From Microvirga arsenatis (GTDB taxonomy: Bacteria > Pseudomonadota > Alphaproteobacteria > Rhizobiales > Beijerinckiaceae): a stretch of DNA of 64,000 bases. The notes beneath the pieces were generated by a model. The model ran no database searches and had not been told where the DNA came from. It saw only the letters and a program-made list of their open reading frames with translations. Of the stretch, positions 47,155 through 58,029 are shown piece by piece. The DNA is taken from positions 124,001 to 188,000 of the forward strand of contig NZ_JAAAXJ010000007.1 in assembly GCF_009910705.1 (NCBI RefSeq). The letters are read 5' to 3'. The position numbers were made by a program, and so were the translations under genes. The stretch's first letter is position 1. Every line of letters begins with the position of its first letter.

Positions 47155-48174
47155 TCAGCCGGAGGCCAGATCCTTTGAAATAGGGACTTGAGGCGAGGGG
47201 GTCAAACCCGAAACTGCACCTTCGGCGGGTTGGCGCAGGATCCTCATGGCGAAAACGATCCCGAGCCAAGCAATGCCGGTCCCCATCAAGCTGGACAGAG
47301 AGTGCTGGGTCCAGATCCCGTAGCCGCCGAGACCCGTCATGCAGAGGGCGACGAGAACGGTCGGAAACACGACGAGCACGAACCAAAGCCTGGTCCATCC
47401 GGCCCCCGTGGATCGAGCGGACGGAGCGGCGTCACCGCTCCATCGTGCGCGAGCCTGGCGAAGGAGAGCAACAAAGAGCCAAGTCTCTGTCGCTATGACG
47501 ACGCCGAGGCCGAACGCAACCTCCCACCGCTTCAGCAGAACCTGCAAACCGCTTGATTGATCGCGGTGGGAGAGAACGAAGACGTCGTATATCCCATGGA
47601 GAAGGAAGGGGCCTAGAAACGCGGCTGCGATCCACCACCCCTTCCGGGTGTCCTTCTCGGCGGCTCGCGCCAGCAGGAGGCCCATCAGCAGTCCCATCAC
47701 CGTATGGCTCGGGACCGCTGTAACGGCCCGTGCCAGGGCCACGATCGGCCACTGGCGATCTCCATCCAGCTCCGACAGGACGTAGAAGACATTTTCGAGC
47801 CCGGCAAATCCCAAGCCGACCCAGCCAGCCGTCAGGATGAGGTCGAGAGGTGTCCGCACGTCTTCGTGTCGATAGACAATAGTTAGGAGAACGGCGAGCT
47901 TGGCCGCCTCCTCAGGCAAGGCTGCGCTGAGGAAGCTGATGGCGACAGCTCCCTTGATCCCGATGATATCACTGCCTGCCGCAACGGAAGACAGCGTAAG
48001 GAAGGAGATTGCGACCGTCAGGGCCGACAGGGAGCCCCCTACAACGGCGATGTTCACAGCCTCCGCCGTCACGCGTCTCCGGGCTGCATAGACCAGCAGC
48101 AAGCCCAGCCAGATGGCAGGGGCGATGGCACTGAGAAGAGCAGACAACCGCAGCAGAGCATCCGGCACAGGCAT
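47155..48174 (-). CDS. PrsW-family intramembrane metalloprotease
   Basis: 339 residues with about 8-9 hydrophobic segments. The PrsW active-site pattern is present: ALPEEAAKLAVLL (EExxK), then GFAGLENVFYVL, then VPSHTVMGLLMGLL and LLHGIYDVFVL with His and Asp. PrsW-type proteases cut membrane anti-sigma factors in Bacillus; the target here is unknown. The start ATG at 48174 shares a base with the stop of the upstream DUF2628 gene (TGATG), so the two are coupled. Composition is less GC-rich than dxs. Confidence 0.85.
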   Translation of the reverse strand: MPVPDALLRLSALLSAIAPAIWLGLLLVYAARRRVTAEAVNIAVVGGSLSALTVAISFLTLSSVAAGSDIIGIKGAVAISFLSAALPEEAAKLAVLLTIVYRHEDVRTPLDLILTAGWVGLGFAGLENVFYVLSELDGDRQWPIVALARAVTAVPSHTVMGLLMGLLLARAAEKDTRKGWWIAAAFLGPFLLHGIYDVFVLSHRDQSSGLQVLLKRWEVAFGLGVVIATETWLFVALLRQARARWSGDAAPSARSTGAGWTRLWFVLVVFPTVLVALCMTGLGGYGIWTQHSLSSLMGTGIAWLGIVFAMRILRQPAEGAVSGLTPSPQVPISKDLASG

Positions 48175-48698
48175 CAGCCACGCTCGGCGAGGCTGCCCAG
48201 GAACGCGAGTACATTGAAGCCGATGAACAATAAGGTTCCGATCACCGCCCCCGGCACGGAAACGCCCCCGGCCTTCTGAACCAGGGCCTCTAGCTCTTCC
48301 TCGCTGGCGGCACGGCTGCGCAACTTTCCGATGCGCTTTAAGGCGTACTGCACGTAAAGGGGCTTCGCCATCATCGCGAGACCGGCGTAAGCACCGAGGG
48401 TGCCGGTGCTCGAGAGCGATGGGAAGATGATGGACAAAGCAAGGACCGCTCCGATCAGGCCTGCAGCCCAGCCATAGAGCTTGCGATAGAGAAGCCAGGG
48501 GAGCGTGATCAGGAAGGCGGGCCAGCACCACGTCAAAGGCAGCTTTCGCAAAGCAGGATCCTTGGCCCGCATCTTTTCCAGGGCTCGGCGGTAGACCTCG
48601 TGGTTGGGGCCGACGAAGGCGGCCAGGAGACGGTCGGACCCGGATGCCGAATCGGCTTCGGACGGTTGTGTTGCGGTGATTTCTTGTGCAGCCGTCAT
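48174..48698 (-). CDS. DUF2628 family membrane protein
   Basis: About 174 residues. A hydrophilic N-terminus of ~55 residues precedes the signature LTWCWPAFLITLPWLLYRKLYGWAAGLIG, typical of DUF2628, and two further hydrophobic segments including the C-terminal GAVIGTLLFIGFNVLAFLGSL. GAGGG precedes the ATG at 48698. It is translationally coupled to the PrsW-like protease and may be its partner or substrate. Confidence 0.8.
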   Translation of the reverse strand: MTAAQEITATQPSEADSASGSDRLLAAFVGPNHEVYRRALEKMRAKDPALRKLPLTWCWPAFLITLPWLLYRKLYGWAAGLIGAVLALSIIFPSLSSTGTLGAYAGLAMMAKPLYVQYALKRIGKLRSRAASEEELEALVQKAGGVSVPGAVIGTLLFIGFNVLAFLGSLAERG

Positions 48699-48819
48699 TG
48701 TGCGCCCTCTTGTAACCCAGTGACGTTGGCACAGGTGCCCGGGGGCCTCAAGCCGCCCCGTGTTCGGAATCCCCATTCTTGGCGGCACCAGGTTAGGAGC
48801 CGCCGAACGGGCGCAAGGG

Positions 48820-49068
48820 CTATTCCGCCACGTCCAGCGGGGTCGTTCCGGAGGCTGCGCCGTCGGGGCCGATGGTGATCTTCTCGATGCGGGCCTCGGC
48901 CTTCTTGAGAAGCTGCTCGCAATGCTTCTTCAGGGCCTCGCCGCGCTCGTAGATCGCGATCGAATCCTCCAGCGGCACGTCGCCGCGCTCGAGGCGCCGC
49001 ACGATCTCCTCGAGCTCGGCCAGGGCCTTCTCGAAGGGGAGGGACTTGATGGAAGCGGTGTCGGTCAT
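48820..49068 (-). CDS. xseB: Exodeoxyribonuclease VII small subunit
   Basis: 82 residues, family length. [46 protein letters not shown] is the complete XseB helical hairpin. It works with XseA (not in this window) to degrade single-stranded DNA. In many proteobacteria xseB sits just before isoprenoid genes including dxs; here the DUF2628/PrsW pair lies between. Confidence 0.95.
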   Translation of the reverse strand: MTDTASIKSLPFEKALAELEEIVRRLERGDVPLEDSIAIYERGEALKKHCEQLLKKAEARIEKITIGPDGAASGTTPLDVAE

Positions 49069-49103
49069 GCGGCTTTCCGTCGAATGAATGTCGTTGCGCA
49101 ATG

Positions 49104-51809
49104 TCACGATGGGATTGCGGCATTGCTGGGTCGGTGAGCAAGGAGTCTCTGATAGACGAGACCGATGCCGATGAGAACAAGCCCGAGGCCGATAAACGAC
49201 ACGGCGCGCATGACGCCCTCCAGATTGGCCAGATCGACGATGAAGACCTTGAGCACCGCCAGCACCAGATAGCCCGCCGAAACGAGGCGGGCGAAGCGGT
49301 TGCTGCCGAGAAGTCCCAGGGCGAGGAGCAGGATGCCGGTCGCCAGAAGGGCGACGGAATAGCTCCATTGTTCGCCCTGGGTGAAGCCCTTCCAGACGGC
49401 CAGCTGAGGTCCGATGAAGATCCGGCGGATTTCCAGGCCGATATAGGCGCTCAGGAGGAGGAGGCTCAGGATCGCCGAGGACAGGGCATGGGCCCGGGGC
49501 CGGGCATGCTGCTCCACCCGGGCCAGCACCCCCGCCAGGATCCCTGGCAGGAGATAGGCCAGGATCAGGCTGTTGAAGAACACCCCTCCGGAGACCTCGC
49601 GCTCCGAGAAAAACGGGTTCTCGACAAGCAGAAGCCCGATGGCGGAGAGGCCGAACGAGACCGCCTTGAAGATCAGCGAACCCCACCTGTAGACCGGATC
49701 GGCCTTCCCGAGATCGAGCCGGGTCAGGAGGGCCGCGAAAACCAGGGCTTCCGTCGCAACCAGGCCCGCCTCCATCAGGCTGAAATCCTGGGCCAGCGGA
49801 TCGCCTGCATAGAGAGCATGGCGGATCTGGAAGAAGATCAGGAATGCCGCGAAGGCGATGCCGAGGCTCTCGGTGAGCTGGGCGATCCGGTCGCGGCCGG
49901 TCCGCTCCAGCAGGCGGCTCGCGGCGAGGAAGGCTGCGGCCGGAACGCCGTAGCCCCAGAGCAGCCAGTTGATCAGGAGCGGGCCGGGATTGCCGTCCAC
50001 GATGGTGGGATTCCAGACGAGCCGCCCCAGGACGATCAGGCCGATGGCCCCCACGGCGTGGCGCAGGGCCGGAACGGCGATGCGCTCGGCGACCCAGGCG
50101 GTGCCGAGGGCCATGAGGGCGAAGGCCACCGTCAGCATGCCCTTCTCGAGGGCGAAGACGAGCCCGAGCGCCAAGGCCGCCAGGGCTGCGGAGGCGGTCG
50201 CGCCCGCGCCGAGGCTGAGGGCCGTTCCCTCCTCGCGCCCGTTGCGCAGGAGCCATTGGAAGGCAACCACGAAGGCCAGGGCGAGCCCGCCTGCAACGAG
50301 GGCGAAGGAGAGGCTGCGCTCCAGCTCCGCCACCCGCCAATAGGAGGCCAGGAGGGCGAGGAGCGGGCCGATCGTGGCCGCTCCCGCGTACCAGCTCGCG
50401 ACGGAAAGGCGCAGATGGGGCGAGCGCGCCAGCCTGACCAGGGACGCGCCGGCGATGACGGCGGGGGCGAGCAGGGCGAGCCCGAGATGAACCTCCACCG
50501 CATGCGGGCGCACCGCGAAGACATCGCCGCTCTGGTAGAGCAGGCTCTCGGGCGCGGTGCCGAGCTCGGTCCCGATGGGCCAGAGCAGGAGGGCTCCGAA
50601 GACGGTGAGGCCCGCCCAGGCGACGGCGGGGGCCGCGGCGGCGAAGCGGAACCCCGTGGCGAGAAGCACCAGCGCCATGACCGAGACGAAGACCGGACGG
50701 CCGTCTCCCGCCGCGACCGTAGCCGATATCGCGATCGCCGCCAGCGCGAAGGCCAGCAGGACGATGCTGGCCGCATGGTCGATCCCGAGATCCGTGTTCG
50801 CCAGGGAGCGATAGGGAAGGACGACGAGGAAGAAGGCGGCGAGGCCGCCCTGCACGACCAGATGGACCATGGCCGGCAGGGCGTCCGTTGCCTCCAGGAG
50901 GAAGACCGGCAGCGTCCAGGCCAGCGCACCGGCCGCGGCGGACAGCGCGAGCCAGCGCCAGAGGCGCAGGCGCGCAACCCCGTAGGCGGGCAGCGCCACG
51001 AAGGCGAGATAGATCACCAGGGCCCAGGGCTGCGGCCTGTCGGAGGAGACGAGGAGCGGGCTTCCCATCGCGCCGAGCAGGCCGAGGGCAGCCAGGATCG
51101 GCCCGTGCAGGGTCGAGGCGAACAGGGCCAGGGCCGCGATCGCGCCCAGGATCACGAAGGTCGCGGCAGGGCCGATCAGTCCATAGAGGGCATAGGCCGC
51201 ATAGGCCGAGGCAAAGGCGCTGCAGGTCCCGGCCGCCGTCAGGATCGCAGGCACGTTCGCGTGCGGGATGCCGGGCAGGACGAGGCTGCGCTCGCCGCGG
51301 CGCAGCCATTCGCCCGCCCCGGTCAGGGCGAGGGCGAACAAACCGCCCAGGGCGATGCGCGTGGCCGGGCTCAGCAGGTTCTGCTCGATCGAATAGCGGA
51401 CGAGAAAGATCCCGCCGAGGGCCAGCGCCACGCCGCCGACCCAGACGGCCCAGCGGGAGCCCAGCGTCGCCTCGAGATCCGCATTCCGGGGCGGTGAAGG
51501 CGGCATCGCCGGCGGGATGGACGGGACGGTCCCGGCGGCGGGGGGAGCCTCGCTGTCCGGCGTCTCGGGCGGAGGGGCGGCAGGTGCTTCCTCGACCGGG
51601 GCTTCAGGCGCGGGGGCTTGCGCGAAGGGATCCGCCGCGGAGGCCGTCGGAACGGGCCCGGTCCGGAGCTGCCGCAGCTCGCCTTCGAGAGCCCCGATGC
51701 GGTGCTGCAGAGCGGTGAGCCTGTTGCGTGCCGAAAGACCGAGGACCAGCCCTGCGATGGCGCAGACGGGGATGCTGAGGGCCAGCAGAACGAGCAGAGG
51801 AATTTCCAA
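49104..51809 (-). CDS. DUF2339 multi-pass membrane protein
   Basis: 901 residues with well over 20 hydrophobic segments. After an N-terminal helix ([21 protein letters not shown]) a short coiled coil ([18 protein letters not shown]) leads to a Pro/Ala/Glu-rich linker to about residue 105. The block [37 protein letters not shown] is the DUF2339 signature. The role is not established. It lies 35 bp upstream of xseB on the same strand. Confidence 0.9.
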   Translation of the reverse strand: MEIPLLVLLALSIPVCAIAGLVLGLSARNRLTALQHRIGALEGELRQLRTGPVPTASAADPFAQAPAPEAPVEEAPAAPPPETPDSEAPPAAGTVPSIPPAMPPSPPRNADLEATLGSRWAVWVGGVALALGGIFLVRYSIEQNLLSPATRIALGGLFALALTGAGEWLRRGERSLVLPGIPHANVPAILTAAGTCSAFASAYAAYALYGLIGPAATFVILGAIAALALFASTLHGPILAALGLLGAMGSPLLVSSDRPQPWALVIYLAFVALPAYGVARLRLWRWLALSAAAGALAWTLPVFLLEATDALPAMVHLVVQGGLAAFFLVVLPYRSLANTDLGIDHAASIVLLAFALAAIAISATVAAGDGRPVFVSVMALVLLATGFRFAAAAPAVAWAGLTVFGALLLWPIGTELGTAPESLLYQSGDVFAVRPHAVEVHLGLALLAPAVIAGASLVRLARSPHLRLSVASWYAGAATIGPLLALLASYWRVAELERSLSFALVAGGLALAFVVAFQWLLRNGREEGTALSLGAGATASAALAALALGLVFALEKGMLTVAFALMALGTAWVAERIAVPALRHAVGAIGLIVLGRLVWNPTIVDGNPGPLLINWLLWGYGVPAAAFLAASRLLERTGRDRIAQLTESLGIAFAAFLIFFQIRHALYAGDPLAQDFSLMEAGLVATEALVFAALLTRLDLGKADPVYRWGSLIFKAVSFGLSAIGLLLVENPFFSEREVSGGVFFNSLILAYLLPGILAGVLARVEQHARPRAHALSSAILSLLLLSAYIGLEIRRIFIGPQLAVWKGFTQGEQWSYSVALLATGILLLALGLLGSNRFARLVSAGYLVLAVLKVFIVDLANLEGVMRAVSFIGLGLVLIGIGLVYQRLLAHRPSNAAIPS

Positions 51810-51862
51810 GAGGCGGCCTCGGAAGATGCATCGGGGCCGCGGCCGGTCCAGGCTGGAATCGG

Positions 51863-52381
51863 CTAGCGGCGGTTAAGCTGTAACATGAAGGGCGTGCCCT
51901 CCATAGCCTCGGCTCCGCGCCCGATGCTCCGGATCGCATCGACCATCCGCCCCCGGCGGCCGAGGAGGCCGTCGGCGAGGGACACGAAGCGGGCGTTCGG
52001 GGTGGCGCTGGGAGAGGCCCGGCGCAGGGCTTGGGCGAGTTCGGCCTCGCTTCGCTCCGGGGCCAGGGCGCAGGCCGCGATATAGGCGGCGGCCGTGGAG
52101 CGGCTGATTCCCGCCCAGCAATGGAAGAGGAGGGGAGCCTCGCGGTCCCAGGCGCGGATGAAGGCGAGCAGCTGCTCCATGTGCTCGGCACCGGCCAGCA
52201 CATGCCCGTCGAGAGGCTCCACGATGTCGCTGACGCCGATGACGAGATGGCGCTCCGCCGCGATGGCGGCGGGCCGCTCGACCCGGGCGCCCGCGCCCAT
52301 CAGGCTGACCAGGTGGCTGGGGCGGATCGCGGCGGCGGTCTCGTGCAGGCGGGACAGGGGGCAGACATGCAGGGTCGGCAT
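51863..52381 (-). CDS. Protein tyrosine phosphatase-like protein
   Basis: 172 residues. The P-loop HCWAGISRSTAAAYIAAC (C-x5-R-S) is the phosphatase active site, and the upstream Asp in IGVSDIVEP may be the general acid. The size fits small dual-specificity phosphatases found in alphaproteobacteria. Start at 52381 with TGAGG before it; it begins 7 bp after the HD-domain gene, the last of a three-gene run with tag. Substrate unknown. Confidence 0.85.
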   Translation of the reverse strand: MPTLHVCPLSRLHETAAAIRPSHLVSLMGAGARVERPAAIAAERHLVIGVSDIVEPLDGHVLAGAEHMEQLLAFIRAWDREAPLLFHCWAGISRSTAAAYIAACALAPERSEAELAQALRRASPSATPNARFVSLADGLLGRRGRMVDAIRSIGRGAEAMEGTPFMLQLNRR

Positions 52382-52388
52382 GGCGGCC

Positions 52389-52982
52389 TCAGGCCGAAAG
52401 AGCGGCATTCACCGCGTCCCGGTAGCGCTCCTCGGCCTTCGAGACCGGCCAGGGCTCCAGCAGGGCGAGCGCCGTGCGGGGCAGGGGCTCGGGCCGCCCG
52501 AAATACTTGAGCGCCTCCTCGCGGGAGAAGCCGGCGAGATGCGTCGCCTCCAGGAAGGCCGCCTGCCGGTCGGCCTGCTTGATGAAGCGCTTGAGGGCCG
52601 CGGCCGGCTGGGCGGGCAGGCCGAAATGGAGATGGATCGCCCCGAGCAGGCCCGCTTCGATGGCCTTGTAGGCATCGCCGATCACCGCCTTGAAGGGCGA
52701 GATGATGTCGCCGATCACGTATTCCGGTGCGTCGTGCAGCAGCACGGCGAGGCGCCGCTCGCGGTTCATGCCGGGATCGATGTGGCTCGCGATCGCCTCC
52801 ACGAGCAGGCTGTGCTGGGCGACCGAGAAGATGTGCGGGCCGAGGGTCTGCCCGTTCCAGCGGGCGACGCGGGCGAGCCCGTGGGCGATGTCGTCGAGCT
52901 CCACGTCGAGGGGCGAGGGGTCGAGCAGGTTGAGGCGGCGGCCGGAGAGCATCCGCTGCCAGACGCGCGGTTCCTTGGGCAT
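52389..52982 (-). CDS. HD-domain hydrolase (YfbR-like 5'-nucleotidase)
   Basis: 197 residues. The metal-binding HD motif is in AVLLHDAPEYVIGDIISPFK, with an earlier His in FSVAQHSLLVEAIASHID and a later Asp region, as in YfbR-type deoxynucleoside 5'-monophosphatases. It starts directly after the tag stop codon and precedes the phosphatase-like gene, so the three are one operon. The nucleotide substrate is inferred from family. Confidence 0.85.
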   Translation of the reverse strand: MPKEPRVWQRMLSGRRLNLLDPSPLDVELDDIAHGLARVARWNGQTLGPHIFSVAQHSLLVEAIASHIDPGMNRERRLAVLLHDAPEYVIGDIISPFKAVIGDAYKAIEAGLLGAIHLHFGLPAQPAAALKRFIKQADRQAAFLEATHLAGFSREEALKYFGRPEPLPRTALALLEPWPVSKAEERYRDAVNAALSA

Positions 52983-53591
52983 CTACAGGCCCTTCGCCAG
53001 CGCCGCGCATTCCGCGTGGCGGTAGCAGCCGGTGAGGTGATCGTTGGTCATGCCCACCGCCTGCATGAAGGCATAGACGATGGTGGGGCCGACGAAGTTG
53101 AAGCCCTCCGCCTTCAGGACCTTCGAGATCTTCCGCGAAATCTCGGTCTCGGTGGGCACGTCCCTGCGGCTCTTCAGGTTCGGCTGAACCGGCCGGCCGC
53201 CGACGAAATCCCACAGGAAGCGCGAGAAGCCGCCGCGCTCCTGGATGACGAGCCAGGCGCGGGCGCCGGCGATCGTCGCCTCGATCTTGGCGCGGTTGCG
53301 CACGATGCCGGGGTCGAGCATCAGCGTCTCCACCTGCGCCTGATCGAACCGGGCGATGACCGCCGGATCGAAGCCCGCGAAGGCGCGGCGGAAGTTCTCG
53401 CGCTTGCGCAGGATCGTGATCCAGGACAGGCCCGCCTGGAAGCCGTCGAGAATGAGCTTCTCGAACAGCGCGCGGTCATCGAATTCCGGCACGCCCCATT
53501 CGGTGTCGTGGTATTCCACATAGAAGGGATCGGTGCCGGGCCACCAGCAGCGGGCCTTGTTGTCGGGGTGCAGGATCAGTCCGTCGGTCAT
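52983..53591 (-). CDS. tag: DNA-3-methyladenine glycosylase I
   Basis: Base excision enzyme for 3-methyladenine. 202 residues. CWWPGTDPFYVEYHDTEWGVPEFDDRALFEKLILDGFQAGLSWITILRKRENFRRAF is the Tag signature block. The zinc-site residues are visible as the N-terminal Cys and the C-terminal HAEC region (GCYRHAEC). First gene of a three-gene run with the HD hydrolase and the phosphatase. Confidence 0.96.
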   Translation of the reverse strand: MTDGLILHPDNKARCWWPGTDPFYVEYHDTEWGVPEFDDRALFEKLILDGFQAGLSWITILRKRENFRRAFAGFDPAVIARFDQAQVETLMLDPGIVRNRAKIEATIAGARAWLVIQERGGFSRFLWDFVGGRPVQPNLKSRRDVPTETEISRKISKVLKAEGFNFVGPTIVYAFMQAVGMTNDHLTGCYRHAECAALAKGL

Positions 53592-53667
53592 GGAACGTGT
53601 GTAGCGGGCCTGCGGAGAAACGGGAAGACGGGCTCCTGACGTCAGGAAGCAGATTCATCAATCCCCG

Positions 53668-53772
53668 ACCTCATCCTGAGGAGCAGCCGTCAGGCTGCGT
53701 CTCGAAGGAGGATCCCGTGCTCTCTGGAGGCTCCTTCGAGACGCCTGCTGCGCAGGCTCCTCAGGATGAGGT
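53668..53772. repeat. REP-like palindromic element, family A, copy 2
   Basis: Outer arms ACCTCATCCTGAGGAGC and its complement, then inner CGTCTCGAAGGAG / CTCCTTCGAGACG, with GTGCTCTCTGGA in the centre. Same design as 8896-9003. It lies between tag and the GNAT gene. Confidence 0.85.
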
Positions 53773-53807
53773 CGGTGGGTGAAAGCACAGCTCGCGGGCC
53801 AGAGTGT

Positions 53808-54278
53808 TCAGGGCGATGACAGGAGCTTGCGGTAATACACGACCCGCTCGGTCTCCTCGAAGCCGAGGGCCTCGTGCATGCTCTGCGAGGCGGTGTTGCG
53901 GATGAGGACATCCGAGGCCAGTTCGCGGCAGCCGAGGCGGTTCGCCCAGTCCTCGACGGCCTTGCACAGCAGGCGCGCGAGACCTTTTCTGCGGTGCTCG
54001 GGCCGCACATAGATCCCTTCGAGAAAAGCCACCGGCGAGGTGGAGCAGCCGTTCACGTAGTCATGGCGCAGGGCCGCCTCGGCGAAACCCGCCGCCGTGC
54101 CGTCGGGCAGGCGCACGAGAAGCGCGATGGCCTCCTTCTGCTCCCAGAGCATGGCCTGCGCTTCGGCCCGGTGTTCCTGTTCGGAGCCCTCCGGCCAGAG
54201 GGCGTGCCGCAGGGCGACCCATTCCTCGACGGCCTGAAGCGTGCAGGGCTCGACGCGGCATTCGAGAACGTCAGTCAC
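53808..54278 (-). CDS. GNAT acetyltransferase similar to AAC(6')-Iy-type enzymes
   Basis: 156 residues. The acetyl-CoA loop is GIYVRPEHRRKGLARLL (R-x2-R-x-G-A-like). ALRHDYVNGCSTSPVAFLEGIYV and ALGFEETERVVYYRKLL closely match chromosomal aminoglycoside 6'-N-acetyltransferases of the AAC(6')-Iy/-Iz group, and LRHALWPEG matches their N-terminus. Chromosomal members often have other natural substrates. The GTG start at 54278 overlaps the upstream PaiB-like stop by 8 bp. There is no integron or transposon nearby, so it looks resident. Confidence 0.82.
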   Translation of the reverse strand: MTDVLECRVEPCTLQAVEEWVALRHALWPEGSEQEHRAEAQAMLWEQKEAIALLVRLPDGTAAGFAEAALRHDYVNGCSTSPVAFLEGIYVRPEHRRKGLARLLCKAVEDWANRLGCRELASDVLIRNTASQSMHEALGFEETERVVYYRKLLSSP

Positions 54279-54918
54279 CGGACCTCGCTCCCCGCGAATC
54301 CACAAGGTCGGCCATGTGCCGGGAGGTTTCGTCCTGCGCGAGGCGCAGGCCCGCCGCCACGCCGAGCCGGTCGGCCTCGGACCGGTTCTGGCTCACCTTC
54401 CACTTGCCCTCGATCCGCGTGATCTCGATCTCCACGCCGACGATGCCCTTGAGCTGCGCCGCGACGAAGGGGGCCGGCGCATCGTCCACCGCCCATGGCT
54501 CGGGTTGCGCGGCTTCCTGGACATCGGTCATGGCCGCGATCTGCTGCAGGAGCCAGCTCGGATCGTCGATCACGCGCATGCGGCCATAGGCCTGCACGAT
54601 GGCGTAGTTCCAGGTCGGCACCACCTTGCCGTGCTCACGCTTGGCCGCGTACCAGGACGGGGTGATGTAGGCCTCGGGCCCCTGGAAGACCACGAGGGCT
54701 TCCTGCGACGGGTCGAAATCCTGCCATTGGGTGTTGGCGCGCGACAGATGGGCCTTGAGGGTGCCCTTGGGCGATGCCTGGGCGTCCAGCACGAAGGGCA
54801 GGGGATTGGCCACGATTCCGCTGCCGCCCAGCGTCACCAGAAGCCCGAGCGGATGGGCCCGCATGAGAGCGTGCTGGACCGCGAGGCTGTCCTCGCGAAA
54901 GTGCGGCGGCTGGTACAT
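54271..54918 (-). CDS. FMN-binding PaiB-like protein
   Basis: 215 residues beginning MYQPPHFREDSLAVQHALMRAHPLGLLVT, the classic PaiB start, with the split-barrel flavin-reductase-like fold (KAHLSRANTQWQDF, VVFQGPEAYITPSWY, PTWNYAIVQAYGRMRVIDD). In Bacillus, PaiB is paired with the GNAT polyamine acetyltransferase PaiA; here too it is coupled to a GNAT gene. FMN binding and any regulatory role are inferred from family. Confidence 0.9.
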   Translation of the reverse strand: MYQPPHFREDSLAVQHALMRAHPLGLLVTLGGSGIVANPLPFVLDAQASPKGTLKAHLSRANTQWQDFDPSQEALVVFQGPEAYITPSWYAAKREHGKVVPTWNYAIVQAYGRMRVIDDPSWLLQQIAAMTDVQEAAQPEPWAVDDAPAPFVAAQLKGIVGVEIEITRIEGKWKVSQNRSEADRLGVAAGLRLAQDETSRHMADLVDSRGARSGD

Positions 54919-55016
54919 GGCATTCCCGGTCTGGTCGGGCCGGGATGCTAATGGCAAGCGGTTGGGCGGACCAATCAAAAATGCGGATGCCGCCCATCAC
55001 GCAGGGCGATGGCCGT

Positions 55017-56963
<1,947 letters not shown>

Positions 56964-57073
56964 CGAGAATTCCCCAGCGGCCACGGAGGCGCTCTTTGAG
57001 GCGGCGCCGTCGTCAGGCCGTCAAAGCGTAACGTTTTCGTGAGAGCGTTGTTCCGTCGAAGCTTGGCTTTATT

Positions 57074-57952
57074 TTACGTAACGGAGCTTGGCTCGCCCGG
57101 GAAGGGAAAGCGGATCCAGGCGGGCCTCTCGAGCCGGACCGGGATGCCCCCGGCCCGGATCGTCTCGCCCGCCTTCAGGGCTTCCTCCGCCCTGTCGAGG
57201 CGGATCATCAGGAGCCCGCGGCCATTGGCGCCGGTGCCCGTCTTGCCCAGAACCTTGCCGCCGGCCGTCACCTCGACGCCGAGATCGGCCGCGAAGCCGC
57301 CTTCGTAGCGGGCCGGAACGATCCGGGTGCGGGCGGTGCCCCGGTGCTGCATGCGCGAGACCACCTCCTGGCCCACATAGCAGCCCTTGTCGAAATCGAC
57401 CCCCTGAAGCTGGTCCATCAGCGCCTCGTGCGGGAAGGCGTCGCCGAACAGGAAGTCGCGGCCGCCCTCCGGCACGCCGAGCGCGATGCGGCGGGCATGG
57501 TAGGCCTCGGCCGGGTCCTTCGCGAACTCCCCTGCATCCTCGGCCGCTACGATGGCGCGCCAGCCGAGGGCCGGCAGGCGCGGGTCCTCGGCCACGAGGC
57601 CCGCCTCGTCGCTCGGCCGCGGCGCGTCCCAGCCGGCGACGACGGCAAGGGAGTCTGACAGATCCTCGATCGCCACCTTCGCCCGCAGCCTGTAGAAGCC
57701 GAGGCGCTTGGCCAGATCCGGCGCAAAGACCTTGAGCACGTCCAGGTAATAGGCGCCCCCGATCTCCTGCGGCGCCTGGAACACGAGGAAGTCGAACAGG
57801 ATCTTGCCCTGGGGCGTCAGAAGGGCGCCGAGCCGCGCGGCCTCCGGCGTGATCCGGTCGAGGTCGCAGGTGATGAGGTTGTCGAGAAAAGTCTTGGCGT
57901 CGTCGCCCGAAACCCTTACCACGCCCCGGTCGGCCAGATGGACAGACGGCAT
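57074..57952 (-). CDS. ygfZ: Folate-binding protein YgfZ (CAF17-like, GcvT fold)
   Basis: 292 residues. DKGCYVGQEVVSRMQHRGTARTRI carries the KGCYxGQE motif that defines this family, which uses tetrahydrofolate and supports repair or assembly of some Fe-S enzymes. It starts at 57952 (MPSVHLADRGVVRVSG); the frame upstream has no similarity. It is divergent from the dihydroorotase-like gene 77 bp away. Confidence 0.92.
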   Translation of the reverse strand: MPSVHLADRGVVRVSGDDAKTFLDNLITCDLDRITPEAARLGALLTPQGKILFDFLVFQAPQEIGGAYYLDVLKVFAPDLAKRLGFYRLRAKVAIEDLSDSLAVVAGWDAPRPSDEAGLVAEDPRLPALGWRAIVAAEDAGEFAKDPAEAYHARRIALGVPEGGRDFLFGDAFPHEALMDQLQGVDFDKGCYVGQEVVSRMQHRGTARTRIVPARYEGGFAADLGVEVTAGGKVLGKTGTGANGRGLLMIRLDRAEEALKAGETIRAGGIPVRLERPAWIRFPFPGEPSSVT

Positions 57953-58029
57953 GTGCCCCGCTCCCGTTGCTCTTTGCGTCCAGCGTGACATATGCCCCTT
58001 CCGCAGCGGCCTCAAGGGATGAGATTGCC

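Noticed and set aside
44590..47178. 862-codon plus-strand open frame opposite tlyA and dxs
   Set aside because: Antisense shadow; it spans two real genes and has no domain signature.
49101..51497. 798-codon plus-strand open frame opposite the DUF2339 gene
   Set aside because: Antisense shadow with extremely Gly/Arg/Gln-rich translation; the minus-strand gene shows proper membrane segments.
53808..54278. Acquired resistance cassette
   Set aside because: The AAC(6')-like gene has normal local composition, is coupled to a PaiB-like gene and has no integron or insertion sequence nearby, so it looks like a resident chromosomal gene.
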